Assembly: GCA_002205965.3 (NCBI GenBank)
Contig: NADL03000050.1
Span: 310,001 to 374,000, forward strand
Direction of reading: 5' to 3'
Length of the DNA: 64,000 nt
DNA from: Kappaphycus alvarezii
Lineage: Eukaryota > Rhodophyta > Florideophyceae > Gigartinales > Solieriaceae
Under the pieces are notes generated by a model. It saw only the letters and a list, made by a program, of their open reading frames with translations. It searched no databases and was not told where the DNA came from. Positions 33,235-43,293 of this stretch are shown in pieces; within the stretch, counting starts at the first letter, position 1; each line of letters opens with the position of its first letter. A program made the translations under genes and the position numbers.

Positions 33235-33586
33235 AGGTGAATGGATATGCGAGAAGGATCTTTACTCATTATCAGATATTTCTTCTAAGAGTACAATACC
33301 CAAACCTTTTCCTTCCTCTCATTACTTATCTTCTGGTTTTAACCCAGAGGCATGCGGGAGCAGCAGTTATGTCCAATGCATCATGCCTGCTGACACGCTT
33401 TGAGCCAGCCATTTAGGCACACGAGCGACATTACCCATTATCCTGAACACGTCTAACCTAAACCGGGGGATAGCCAAACCGCACCTTTCAAAAATTAAAG
33501 AACCAAATCGACTTTCCTTATCTTGTGTGCAATACTTTTAATCATATGTTATTTCGAGTGTACAACTGCCTGACCGCCTATTAACA
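33235..33586. other. SR1 debris and shared short repeat
   Basis: No gene. It holds an SR1 3' end at about 33284-33316 (plus; TACAATACCCAAACC), 5'-block relics at about 33358-33405 (TATGTCCAATGCATCATGCC) and at 33474-33521 a stretch shared with 7162-7205. Confidence 0.55.
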
Positions 33587-34571
33587 TTAAGATCTAATGG
33601 GATGGTCCACAACGGTCACGCGCAGTGGCGCGCGCGAGACGATGGCCATTGCTATCGACGACCACATGATGCAGCTTAAGCGTTGATACAGGCGTGTGCG
33701 GAAAATTGTGGGAGAGACGTGACATTTGTTAGCAGCTCGGTTGATAAAACGTTCAAGGAAACGGATGGTGTCAGGGCATGCAGCCATGCAGCTCCTAGCG
33801 AGTCAAAAGCGAGGGGCTGAAACTGGAAGCAATGGTCGCCTGTATCGCAGGCCGGGTCCAGGGAAGCAGGGACAATTCGCCTGGACAGCTCGACTTCCAT
33901 TTTCTGAATCTTCCGGCAATATCCTTCAGCAGCGGAGCCGCCTGCGACTCGCGTCGCACTTGTGGCGGCGGACAACGTAAACGGCGACGTAATGACAACG
34001 TCACTTACGAAGGTTTTCTCACGGGTGTCAGCGGGGGAAGCAGGAGGATCTACGAGAACGGCTCCAGGCCGAAGTTCGGAACCAGGGATAAGGCCAGGAA
34101 CCTCGAGCTGGTGTCCAAACTAGCGATGCGGAAAAGGTGATAAGCGATGGCGTTACGAATGGCGTCATGCCGGTGTCAACGTCCAAACTCAGAGGGGCAG
34201 ATGTCAACAGCATGATCACGGTAGACATCCAGTGGTTGCTGGCAGTGGTGACAGTTCAGTGACATCGAATCTGTGTAGACTTGGAGACCGAGGTGGCACC
34301 GTAACATTATGCTCCAATGGGCGGAGGAAACTTGTGTGGCAGTCGTTGGTTGCGCTCGAAAGAAAGCAGCGGCACCACTGTGTCGGAAGGCGAGACCATG
34401 TATCCGCCGACGGCTCCTGTAAGCACAATGATGTCCCGGGCATGGTACATCCCACAAGAAAACGTCCTCCCAAAACTCCTTGGCCCTGGCCTCATGCTGT
34501 GCCCTGTTTAGAAGTGTTTGGAGGTTGCCGGGCTTATCAGCAAGTGCGGTAGAGTCGAAGAGGCCGTGCAA
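33587..34571 (-). pseudogene. Non-LTR V0, CCHC/RLE end (diverged copy)
   Basis: Minus strand: TLLNRAQHEARAKEFWED, then AYRSRRRIHGLAFRHSGAA, the knuckle LNCHHC ... DHAVDIC (34176-34290), a frame change, then a weakened endonuclease with ELRPGAVLV (V1 and V2 have ELRPADILV), VVITSPF and FQPLAFDSLG at 33676-33975. Replacement of the RPAD aspartate suggests loss of the active site. The 3' tail reaches 33587. Divergence from V1/V2 marks it as an older insertion or a subfamily. Confidence 0.8.
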
Positions 34572-35939
34572 AAGAAGAAGTTTAATGCATTCAGTACCTA
34601 CTGGGGACTGCGCACGTCCTAACTATACGGTAAGATATAACCGGATGTACCTCGTCGTCCATTCATTGGGGCTCGGACAGGATAGCTTGAGCAATGGATG
34701 ACCAGAGGGTGCATCAGTCGCTGGTAGATACGGCGGCGGATAGCGCAAGTCGAGTGACACTTGGACGCGATCCGCGGAACTAACTCCTCGATAAACAATT
34801 GTTCCAGGGGAAGGGGCACCTAGGGAATCAAACGCCAGAGGTCGAAACGTGAAGTTCGGCGTGTAAGGCGCAGAAGATGGGCCAGTTGAGGGAGCGGAGG
34901 CGTCGGGCGATGTTGCGTTCCAGGTTGTAACCTTGTCGCGGGCCGCCAGTTCAGCAGCGCCTCCGGCAACCTGGGTCGCCTTGGTGCGAACTGCGGCCTT
35001 AAACGGTGAGACGACAGTGATGTCACAGCAATGGGGCGCAACGTTGTGCCTTCCGGGGTTGGGGGGTTGTACAAGGATATCGGCGGGCCGGAGCTCAGTG
35101 CCCGGGACGAGGAACGGAACCTCGTGCCGAGTATCCAGACCCGCGGCGCGGGTAACGTGTGTCGCAATCGCATTACAGAGCGAGTTATGGCGGTGACGAC
35201 GGCCGAAACCAGGGCAGCAGAGGTCGGCGGCGTGATCCCCGAGGGTGTCCAAGGGGTGGTCACAGTGGTGGCAGTTGAGGGGCATGGAGTCATCATACAC
35301 TGGCAGTCCGAGGTGACGGCGGAGCATGGTCTGCCAGTGTGTGGTGTGGACCTTCGTAGCTGCCGTGGGGTGAGCGAAGAGAAACGCCGCAGCGGGGCTG
35401 CGGCGGAACGCTAAGCCACGGATGCGATGTCGAATGTCGGCGTCGCTATGGGCGGTCGGGTTTGGGGCATTCGCCCAGGAGTCGTCGTGCCAATGTACTA
35501 TTGCCCGCGCCTCTTGCTGCACCCGTTTGAGAAGGGTTAGAGTGTTGGTGGGTGAAGCAGCTAGAGTTGGAGGGTCAAGGGTGGAAAGGTCGACTATCCC
35601 GGGGATGGAGAGGGCGAAACGGCGGAGAGAAGGCCCAGCCTGACGGAGGAGGAAGGACCGGTCGCCGCGGTAGCGGCCAGAAGCAAGTGCACAAGCACGC
35701 GGCGTGGCGTATGCGGAAGTTCGCTGCCGTGCGGGCGCAGCATCAATGATGCTGGCGGCGGCAGCGCCGTGGAGGCACGAGGCGATGCTTTCGAAGCCCT
35801 GACCTCCGAGGTGCATGGGGAGGCAGACTTGGTCCCAGGCTCGGTCCGTGAGAGCTATGCCGTGTAACTTTTCATATGATGACCGTTGTAGATCATCAAA
35901 TTCTTCTGCGGCGGACTCGGCTAAGCGCGGATCTGAGAG
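34572..35939 (-). pseudogene. Non-LTR V2, CCHC/RLE end
   Basis: A 397-codon minus-strand frame at 34623-35816 is the longest open C-terminal part of any non-LTR element here. Order: thumb (LGGQGFESIASCLHGAAAA), linker with VQQEARAIVHWHDD and IRHRIRGLAFRRSPAAA, a CCHC knuckle (LNCHHC, nine residues, H-x4-C), then RLE ELRPADILVQ, HCCDITVVSPFKAA and PLAFDSLGAPSPG. It keeps R-P-A-D plus D, as expected for an RLE active site. It is nearly identical to 36483-37851 in V1 and is 5'-truncated at 35939, exactly where the tandem 3'-tail array begins. Confidence 0.88.
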
Positions 35940-36482
35940 AAAACGCTTTACCTCATTGAGTATCTATCGTGTACACTGCAAGACTGACTATACGGCTAAG
36001 AACTAACCGGATGTTCCACGTCAGGCACGTGCAGTGGGGCTCGCGATAGAATCGCCATTGCAACAGAAGACCACAGTAGGAGTAACTTTATGGCATCAGT
36101 AAAACGGGTGTCCGCTGCAGGATCCGACTATATTGCTAATATCTATCTTTAGAAACTTTACTTCATTGAGTATCTATCGTGTACACTGCAGGACTGACTA
36201 TACGGCTAAGAACTAACCGGATGTTCCACGTCAGGCACGTGCAGTGGGGCTCGCGATAGAATCGCCATTGCAACAGAAGACCACAGTGTGCAACTAATGC
36301 GCTGATAAATACGTCTGAGAGCAACTTTATGGCATCAGTAAAACGGGTGTCCGCTGCAGGATCCGACTATATTGCTAGCTAGGTGCTAACGGGGTGGTCC
36401 ACGTCGGCCACGTGCAGCGACACTGAAGAAGAAGAAACTTTACTTCATTGAGTATCTATCGTGTACACTGCGGATGGAAGGA
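35940..36482 (-). repeat. Tandem array of V 3' tails
   Basis: The block TTTAC(C/T)TCATTGAGTATC, TATCGTGTACACTGC, ACTATACGGCTAAGAACTAA and GGATGTTCCACGTCAGGCAC occurs at about 35950-36131 and 36156-36378, and its start again at 36437-36472. It is a diverged version of the 3' terminus of V1 and V2 (TTTAATGC(A/G)TTCAGTA, ACTATACGG). Each unit therefore looks like a severely 5'-truncated V insertion, all in one orientation. Confidence 0.75.
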
Positions 36483-38165
36483 AGGAAGTTTAATGCGTTC
36501 AGTATCTACTGGGGACTTGCGCACGTCCTAACTATACGGTTAAGATCTAACCGGGTGTGCTTCGTCGACCATGCGCATCGGGCTCGCGACAGGATAGCTT
36601 CAGCGATGACCAGAGGGTGCAACTCAGTCGCTGGTAGATACGGCGGCGGATAACGCCAACTGTCGAGTGACACTTGGACGCGATCCGCGGAACCAACTCC
36701 TCGATAAATGCAATAGTTCCAGGGAAGGGGCACCTAGGGAATCAAACGCCAGAGGTCGAAACGTGAAGTTCGGCGTGTAAGGCGAGAGAGATGGACCAGT
36801 TGAGGAGCGGGGAGGCGTCGGGCGATGTTGCGTTCCAGGGTTGTGACCTTATCGCGGGCCGCCAGTTCAGCAGCGCCTCCGGCGACCTGGGTCGCCTTGG
36901 TGCGAACTGCGGCCTTAAACGGTGAGACGACAGTGATGTCACAGGCAATGGGGCGCAACGTTGTGCCTTCCGGGGTTGGGGGCGTTGTACAAGGATATCG
37001 GCGGGCCGGAGCTCAGTGCCCGGGACGAGGAACGGAACCTCGTGCCGAGTATCCAGACCCGCGGCGCGGGTAACGTGTCGCAATCGCATTACAGAGCGAG
37101 TTATGGCGGTGACGACGGCCGAAACCAGGGCAGCAGAGGTCGGCGGCGTGATCCCCGAGGGTGTCCAAGGGGTGGTCACAGTGGTGGCAGTTGAGGGCAT
37201 GGAGTCATCATACACTGGCAGTCCGAGGTGACGGCGGAGCATGGTCTGCCAGTGTGTGGTGTGGACCTTCGTAGCTGCCGTGGGTGAGCGAAGAGAAACG
37301 CCGCAGCGGGGCTGCGGCGGAACGCTAGGCCACGGATGCGATGTCGAATGTCGGCGTCGCTGTGGCGGTCGGGTTTGGGGCATTCGCCCAGGAGTCGTCG
37401 TGCCAATGTACTCTTGCCCGCGCCTCTTGCTGCACCCGTTTGAGAAGGGTTAGAGTGTGGTGGGTGAAGCAGCTAGAGTTGGAGGGTCAAGGGTGGAAAG
37501 GTCGACTATCCGGGGATGGAGAGGGCGAAACGGCGGAGAGAAGGCCCAGCCTGACGGAGGAGGAAGGACCGGTCGCCGCGGTAGCGGCCAGAAGCAAGTG
37601 CACAAGCACGCGGCGTGGCGTATGCGGAAGTTCGCTGCCGTGCGGGCGCAGCATCAATGATGCTGGCGGCGGCAGCGCCGTGGAGGCACGAGGCGATGCT
37701 TTCGAAGCCCTGACCTCCGAGGTGCATGGGGAGGCAGACTTGGTCCCAGGCTCGGTTCGTGAGAGCTATGCCGTGTAACTTTTCATATGATGACCGTTGT
37801 AGATCATCAAATTCTTCTGCGGCGGACTCGGCTAAGCGCGGATCTGAGAGCTTGAATGCATGCGATAGGAGGCATGCAGAGGCACAGATCCGGTGCATGT
37901 GGAACCGGGCGCGGGCGTCGCGGACCAGCAGGAGGCGGTCCAGGGTCCGGCGGCACTGAGCAATCTTGGACCGGAGAAAACTCTCCGTGAACGCTTTGTT
38001 CCCAATGGGGCCCCTAGAAGCGGAAAGCCGTCCCGCGAGCATTCTGCGAGAGGGAATTCCGCTAAGAGGGCTGCTCGATCCTGCGGCATGACGTGAGGCC
38101 AGTATATGCGTGTCGATCGTGTACAGGGGGATATATAAATAATAAATTCAACCAATGCCAAACCC
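36483..38165 (-). pseudogene. Non-LTR V1, RT thumb to 3' end
   Basis: It extends further 5' than V2. Region 37832-38179 carries RT sequence just past the active site (IYWPHVMPQDRAALLAEFP, SRDGFPLLGAPLG), and 37506-38042 the thumb (FHMHRICASACLLSHAFK, WDQVCLPMHLGGQGFES). CCHC and RLE follow, but small indels split them into several frames (36734-37406) that are continuous in V2. The 5' truncation falls at about 38112-38165, within 75 bp of the tRNA gene. The 1.37-kb segment shared with V2 lies in direct orientation 1.9 kb away. Confidence 0.85.
38132..38141 (+). promoter_or_regulatory. TATA-like box upstream of tRNA-Val
   Basis: TATATAAATA lies 46-55 bp before the first base of the tRNA, a position where Pol III TATA elements are found in several fungi and plants. 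It also falls close to the truncated end of V1, so the match may be fortuitous. Confidence 0.45.
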
Positions 38166-38186
38166 CGATGAGATCGCAAACACTAC

Positions 38187-38260
38187 GCTCTTGTAGCTCA
38201 GTTGGTTAGAGCGCCAGCCTAACATGCTGGAGGTCTGGAGTTCGACCCTCCACAAGAGTA
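38187..38260 (+). tRNA. tRNA-Val (anticodon AAC)
   Basis: This is a complete cloverleaf. Acceptor GCTCTTG pairs with CAAGAGT (the first pair is G-U). The D arm is GCTC/GAGC. The anticodon stem CCAGC/GCTGG encloses CTAACAT, with anticodon AAC at 38221-38223, which decodes GUU valine. The T arm is TGGAG/CTCCA with loop TTCGACC, and A is the discriminator. The A box TAGCTCAGTTGG (38194-38205) and B box AGTTCGACCCT fit eukaryotic Pol III promoters. There is no intron and no encoded CCA, and a T8 run follows. It is the only clearly intact host gene in the window. Confidence 0.96.
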
Positions 38261-38268
38261 TTTTTTTT
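38261..38268 (+). terminator. Pol III terminator
   Basis: A run of eight T residues directly follows the tRNA discriminator base, the standard RNA polymerase III stop signal. Confidence 0.9.
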
Positions 38269-38342
38269 GGCGATTTTTTATCGCTAATGAACCAAATAAC
38301 CATGTCACACTTTCTACCGCAACTAAATGAACAGACCCAGGT

Positions 38343-39880
38343 ATGCGTAGCTTTTCTGATCCAAAGGTCATTCTAATTACGTCCACTTTACATGCAATAT
38401 TTGATGACCTGGTATTTGCCTCTCCTCGCCCACTTCCCTGTTCTCACCTTCATTCCTCGTCCAGTCAAAGCCGCGGCTTACAACTTATACTTCGCACCCT
38501 TCTACTCCGTTGTATCCGCTCCCTCGCCAGAGCACTGGACTCGAGCCCTCCTACAACCTCTTTCCATCCCGAAGCTATTTTCCGCGCTCTTGGCCGAAGT
38601 CGCCGAAAAATCGCTCCAGCACCGATGCAATAATTCATTCTGTGCGTCGTGTTTCTCAGAGATCCAAGTTTCACGACCACGTGCTGGTCAAAATTGACGC
38701 TCGCCACGCTTTTAATTGCATTACTCGCCACCGCATTCTGGAAGCCGTACAAAAGAATGCCCAGTGTCCGCACGGTGGGTACACTCTTGTTACGATGCTC
38801 CTACAGAGCTTGCTTTCAGACTCTACTGTATCCGCAGTTCAGAGAGAACTCAGCAAGGGGAAATGGGGGGTTAATTTACTGTGGTAGATATGTGGGTTGG
38901 TACCCAGTATATTTGTACCGGATCGTAGATACCTCAGCAAGGTGATCCCCTTGGTCCGTTGCACTTTGCCCTGGCTCTTCATTCTCTCTTACTATCGTTA
39001 CAGAGGTTCTCACCTGCCTGAATGCTTGGTACGCAGGTGACGCTAACATTTCCTTCCTCGGTCCCAAGCCGCCGCCGCCATCCGTTTCATCCAGCTTGAA
39101 GGAGTCCACTCGGATTCCAGCTCAACCTGGCCAAGACCCAAGTTTACGGCTTCTCCCCTTCCCCACCCCTTTGCCACTTCCCTGCTCCTTTGTACCCCTC
39201 CTCGGCTTCATCGTGCTGGGATCTCTGATTGGCTAGGACTCTTTTGTTTTCCAATTTTTCGCAGGCCGCCAAACAGCAGTTGACCTTATCTTCCAATCCC
39301 TTCGGACTTGCATGAAGCTCAATTGCTTTCGACTTACACTGCTTCTGTGCGAACGCCTCCAAGGTCATGTACTTGCTACGTACGCTTCCCTCCACTCAAT
39401 CTGCGGTACTCGCCGCCAGCTTCGATCAGAAGCACAGGGAATCGTTCCACCAATTGCAATTGCCCTGCCTGGATCGGGCCTGGCTCCAGCCTCTCTCCCT
39501 TCTCAACGGGCCATCTAGGTCTCCTGCAAACTTCAGACATTACCGAGGCTGCTTACGCAGCATCTGTAATTGATTCATTTGGACTGATCTCCAACCTGCT
39601 GACTTTTTCCCAGGACCACCACCTGGAAGAGATCCCTCGGTCCGCCGTCTCGCCCTTATCCTCCCGCCACCCGCAGCTGTCTTCGTCACTTACAACTACG
39701 GCTCTTTTCGAGCGTTGTTCATTGCCGGTCCCCGGCGAAAGGCTCCAGTCTGCGATCACAACTGAACTTATGCTATTGAAGCCTGACAGGTTGTTCTGGT
39801 CCGCGGCAGCACTCGACCAAGCAATGGCTCATCTCCGTGCGCACACATCTTCCTCCTCGTCTATTTCTAACTTTATGGTG
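38343..39880 (+). pseudogene. Non-LTR Z-prime, RT part
   Basis: This is a plus-strand relative of Z. RT order: IHSVRRVSQRSKFHDHVLV and KIDARHAFNCITRH (38630-38730); TVSAVQRE..TQQGDPLGPLHFALALHSL, interrupted inside the TQQGDPLG motif by an SR1 insertion; AWYAGDANISFLG at 39024-39056, where the Y.DD box reads YAGD, so one catalytic aspartate is lost; then FQLNLAKTQVYGF, the thumb (FDLHCFCANASK) and RTLPSTQSAVLAASFDQK, which matches Z at 32272 downwards. It ends near 39880 in the linker, so CCHC and RLE are missing. Frames change several times. Confidence 0.85.
38859..38932 (-). mobile_element. SR1 insertion, 74 bp, in Z-prime RT
   Basis: CTCAGCAAGG occurs at 38849-38858 and again, perfectly, at 38933-38942. 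Removing one copy and the 74 bp between restores the codons for TQQGDPLGP, a conserved RT motif, so the pre-insertion state is known independently. In the SR1 sense (minus) the insert starts GTATCTACGATCCGG, contains ACCAACCCACATATCTACC and AGTAAATTAACCCC, and ends CATTTCC. Its closest relative is 44716-44805. Confidence 0.95.
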
Positions 39881-40507
39881 ATTTCGTACGAGACTATTAA
39901 GACCAGCGAAAGATGATATATAGAGGTTCCTACCGATGCAGTTGTCGAAATAAGCTTCAAGAAGCCTCCTCCAGTTATCCAGTGTAGTTCATTTGACAAA
40001 CCGCTAATAGCACAATCATTTTGGCAAAACCCGACTACTCAGTTTCCTCCGAGTATGAGAGCTGATGACGCGATCTAAGTAGATTCCCAGGGGTCGTGTG
40101 GCAGAGTTGCAATGCTGACATATGTATGCAATCCCAATGGATTTAAGGGCAATTGATGGCGACCTTTTCTCTTTATGGTACGCCAAGTTCGAACACGAAG
40201 CTTTAAATTCAGTTGACGGCTGCTACTATATGCTACGGTCCTAACACCAACACCTATATGGCCGCGCGCCGAGCTTTTCCTCCCACTGTAGGCGCCCCGA
40301 GGGCCGATCCCTCGGATATGCCCATCGCTTTCCCTGACACACATCACGGTATTTCCGACCTAACTCACCTCCCCTTCTCACTTTTTACTTTTCCCCTTTG
40401 CGTTGTGCGCAATACCTATCTACTCAACGATCCGTTTCTGCGTTCACGTCGTTCGTTTATCTACACGTGCCGCGTAACGCCTGGCGATTCTCCGGTGCCT
40501 TTCTCTG
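39881..40507. other. No recognisable gene
   Basis: This stretch holds overlapping frames of 103 codons (plus, 40213-40524) and 90 codons (minus, 40075-40347) with no motif I recognise. I see no repeat relation to other parts of the window. Confidence 0.5.
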
Positions 40508-40655
40508 AGGGGAAATGTGGGTAATTTAATATTTTAAAGATATGGTCGGTTGTGGCACTGAATATCCTACAGGGTTACCAGTAATATCTCTTAAATTACC
40601 CTAAAAGCCGGCTCAACGCCAGCAGACAGCTGCGTTGGACATTACGGCCGCGGCA
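40508..40655 (-). repeat. SR1 long copy
   Basis: In the minus sense the 5' block (GCCGTAATGTCCAACGCAGC, 40628-40650) is followed about 70 bp later by the 3' block ACAACCGACCATATC, TTTAAAATATTAAATTACCC, ACATTTCCCC at 40508-40565. The order matches 868-1056 and 63790-63988. No duplication could be defined. Confidence 0.6.
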
Positions 40656-40740
40656 GCATGCCTCTGAGGAAGTACCGCACGACTTACCATATGCCTCCAT
40701 CGCCCTAACGGCCACGTTCCGCGCGACGTCGGTTAGCACC

Positions 40741-43213
40741 CTAGAACGTCCGGGTGCCAACCTCCGAGAGTAATATAGGGATAGACACGAGCTTACTTCT
40801 CACGATGGTTGCAATAAAAGATTCATATCTTCTATGCTTCGCAGAGACGGCCGCATTGAGGGAGGTGAGCGGATTAAACTTTGGCGCTCCTGTGGGAGGG
40901 CGGCAGCGGGTTGACGAAGTCACGTCAAAGAAATCCGTACCTCCAGTGCTTCCCATCGCCCGGATGTCTGGCCTCTGCGGTGGCCCCGTCCCGCGGTTCG
41001 ACGGCGGAGTGACACAGCGCTTTCTGGAGGTCTTGCGCATAGAGGGCCACTTGATGTCATGCCGTTGATTCTGTGCCCACCATGTTGCAGTGAAGAAGGT
41101 GATCCCCGAAACAGTCGAGGGTTTCGGGCAGTTTCGTCTCGGGCACGGACGTCCGAAGGGAACAGCGGACTTGGCAGAAGTATTGGAACCACTCCGGGAA
41201 TTCACGGGGGTCAATACTGGTCTTGAGGCCAGGGCACGGGTCGCAGTACACCCATTCCTTGGTGTCCGGGATGGCCATAGAGCGCGGAACGCCTGCCTTA
41301 TTGAACGGGGGAAATGCTTTCTTGCACTGCTGCAATTGGCGTCTGTTAGTTTCTTTTGCGATGGTGTGTTGCGCGAGCAAAGGCACTAAACGGTATCCTT
41401 GACTGCAGACAGGAAGTGACCGATTCTAGTGGGCGCCCAAAGCCGTTGTAGGTGGCGAGGCTCCTGATAGGAGCGGGCAGAACTTTGCACAACCTGTTGG
41501 TGGCCGCGCTGGAGGCGAGGAAGGCGACCGCGGCGATGTTTTCGGCGGAAGTCAATCCGATCCCAAGGGAGGGCCGCTTCGCATCCAGTGATTTCACTGG
41601 AAGTTGAAGTTCACGAAGACGTCTGAATCCAAATCCCCCCTACAAGTGTGCGGACGCAGCGCTCCATCGTATCGTCAAACATGGCAGCACCCTCTGCGGT
41701 GGACGACGTCGGGACTATGCGCAGTAGGTAGCCGAGTTTGCAGACTCCGAAGCAGTTTCGGAGCAGCTGGAAACGCTATTTGCGTATCGTCCAGGTCAAT
41801 AATGGCCTCAAGGAACGGTTCGAGGGACTTCACGTTCGTAGAGAAAGTTCTCTTGGTGAAGGTCTCTGGCAATTGGAGCATTGAGGACGAGTGTGCCCTC
41901 ACTATAATCTTGTTTGAGGATATTCGGGTAGAGGCGCTGCACGGACTCTGTAGGGGCCGTCGGCCACTAGACCTTGCATTTTGGCAAATAACGGTGCAGA
42001 ACCCTGCTGGTGGCGTCAAGAGACGAGAGAATTTCAACTGCGCAGTGGAGTTGATCGTGGCGCGCGATGATATACCCGTCGTCATGGTACCAGAGTTGGA
42101 GCAGCATACGGCGTATTAGTTCGTCTTCCTAGTCTTGGGAACTTAAAAGATCTTTGATCTTGAGTATTACGGGATTCAAACCAAGTCGAAAAGCAGGCCG
42201 CCGAAGTTATCCCCTTGTTGCGTCCCTTGCATGCTTCTGATGGTATGGAGACTGGTCCGCAGGTAAGCTGGCTCGAGATCATAGCAGTACGAGACCCACG
42301 GTAGTAATTCTGGGGGAGCGTCCCCACAGCTTCCAAGAAAGCAGCGCGACTGTACAGGTTAAACGCGTTTTTCAGGTCCACAGTCAGCATCCCGTATGCG
42401 GAATCCGTTTCAAACTTTTGAGCAACCCGTCGAACGCCGTGCACAACTGTGTCCGTTCCAGCTCGAGTGGCTATCCACATTTTGAGGGGCTGAAGGTACC
42501 TGGCTGCTTCGCGGTAGCCCGCTTCATAAGGCATCTACCTACCAGTCTACATAGCGTCTCACCTGTAGCGATTGGTCGGGGTGTGCTGTCGTTTTTTACT
42601 AACGGCGTAAGGGGCGCGCCGCCTATCACCGGATTCAGATCTGCTGGGGCTTGACCTGCGGCAAGTATGTTCACCACCCTTGTGAGTGCAGCTAGGAATC
42701 CACCTGTCAGATGAGGATGGAGCTGGCACAGGTCAACCAGATGGGATGGCCGAAGGCCGGAACCTCCGGCAGAGGAACCGGGTTTGAAACTTCTGACAGC
42801 TCTCAGGACGTCCTCTTCTGCGAAGTTGTGGAACGGCCTGTTGGTTTCTCTCGGAGAAAATCCCCCGTCCCGTTTGGGGGCAGTGTCTCGGGATGCTTGT
42901 CGAGCTGGGCCTGAATGACGCCAGGGTAGTGGGAGGAACCTAGCGAGCCTAGGCCTTGGGCTGCCTTACCAAATGCCCCTCCTTAGCCAGTCTTGTGGCC
43001 CGTCTAATATTCAACTGATGCTGGTCGCTGTAGTTGAGGCTGTCAGTGAATCAGCAGGCCGTTGGGTAGCTGCTCCCACATTTCTTAGAACTGCCTTAGT
43101 TCCAAAGTGTATCCGCTCTCTCATTTTGTCCGCAAGAGACAGATGTTGGTTCCGGGGTAGGTCGGAGTCGGGGTGGGACAGTGTGGCGAGCATGACGGCA
43201 GGGAACAGGGATA
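40741..43213 (-). pseudogene. Non-LTR retrotransposon U, RT-CCHC-RLE
   Basis: This is the most complete non-LTR domain series in the window, read on the minus strand. RT blocks: SFKPGSSAGGSGLRPSHL near 42780; ILAAGQAPADLNPVIGG, then PLVKNDSTPRPIATGETLCR and LVGRCLMKRA (42471-42677); ATRAGTDTVVHGVRRVAQ and LTVDLKNAFNLYSRAAFLE (42300-42480); then GTQQGDNFGGLLFDLV in another frame near 42200. The post-RT region follows (41675-42085). The knuckle at 41057-41386 has VYCDPC and FGDHLLHC. The RLE at 40741-41000 has QRPDIRAMG, DFFDVTSS and KHRRYE; RPD with an aspartate 14 residues on fits the RLE pattern. Frameshifts and stops are present. Confidence 0.85.
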
Positions 43214-43223
43214 ATTTGTGAAA

Positions 43224-43284
43224 AGAAAAGGGTTTGGGTGTGTTTTACTCTTGGAAGATGTATCCGATGTATCCGATCATCCAT
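43224..43284 (-). mobile_element. SR1 insertion, 61 bp
   Basis: TTTGTGAAA is perfectly repeated at 43215-43223 and 43285-43293, with a tenth base differing. The 61 bp between are the shortest defined SR1 copy. In SR1 sense it starts ATGGATGATCGGATACATC, with a small internal duplication of CGGATACATC, and ends GTAAAACACACCCAAACCC then TTTTCT. It lies 133 bp from the copy at 43418-43522, in the N-terminal region of U. Confidence 0.88.
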
Positions 43285-43293
43285 TTTGTGAAA

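Noticed and set aside
35940-36482. CRISPR-like direct repeats
   Set aside because: The units are about 200 bp, diverged, and homologous to the 3' tail of a neighbouring retrotransposon; the window is eukaryotic.
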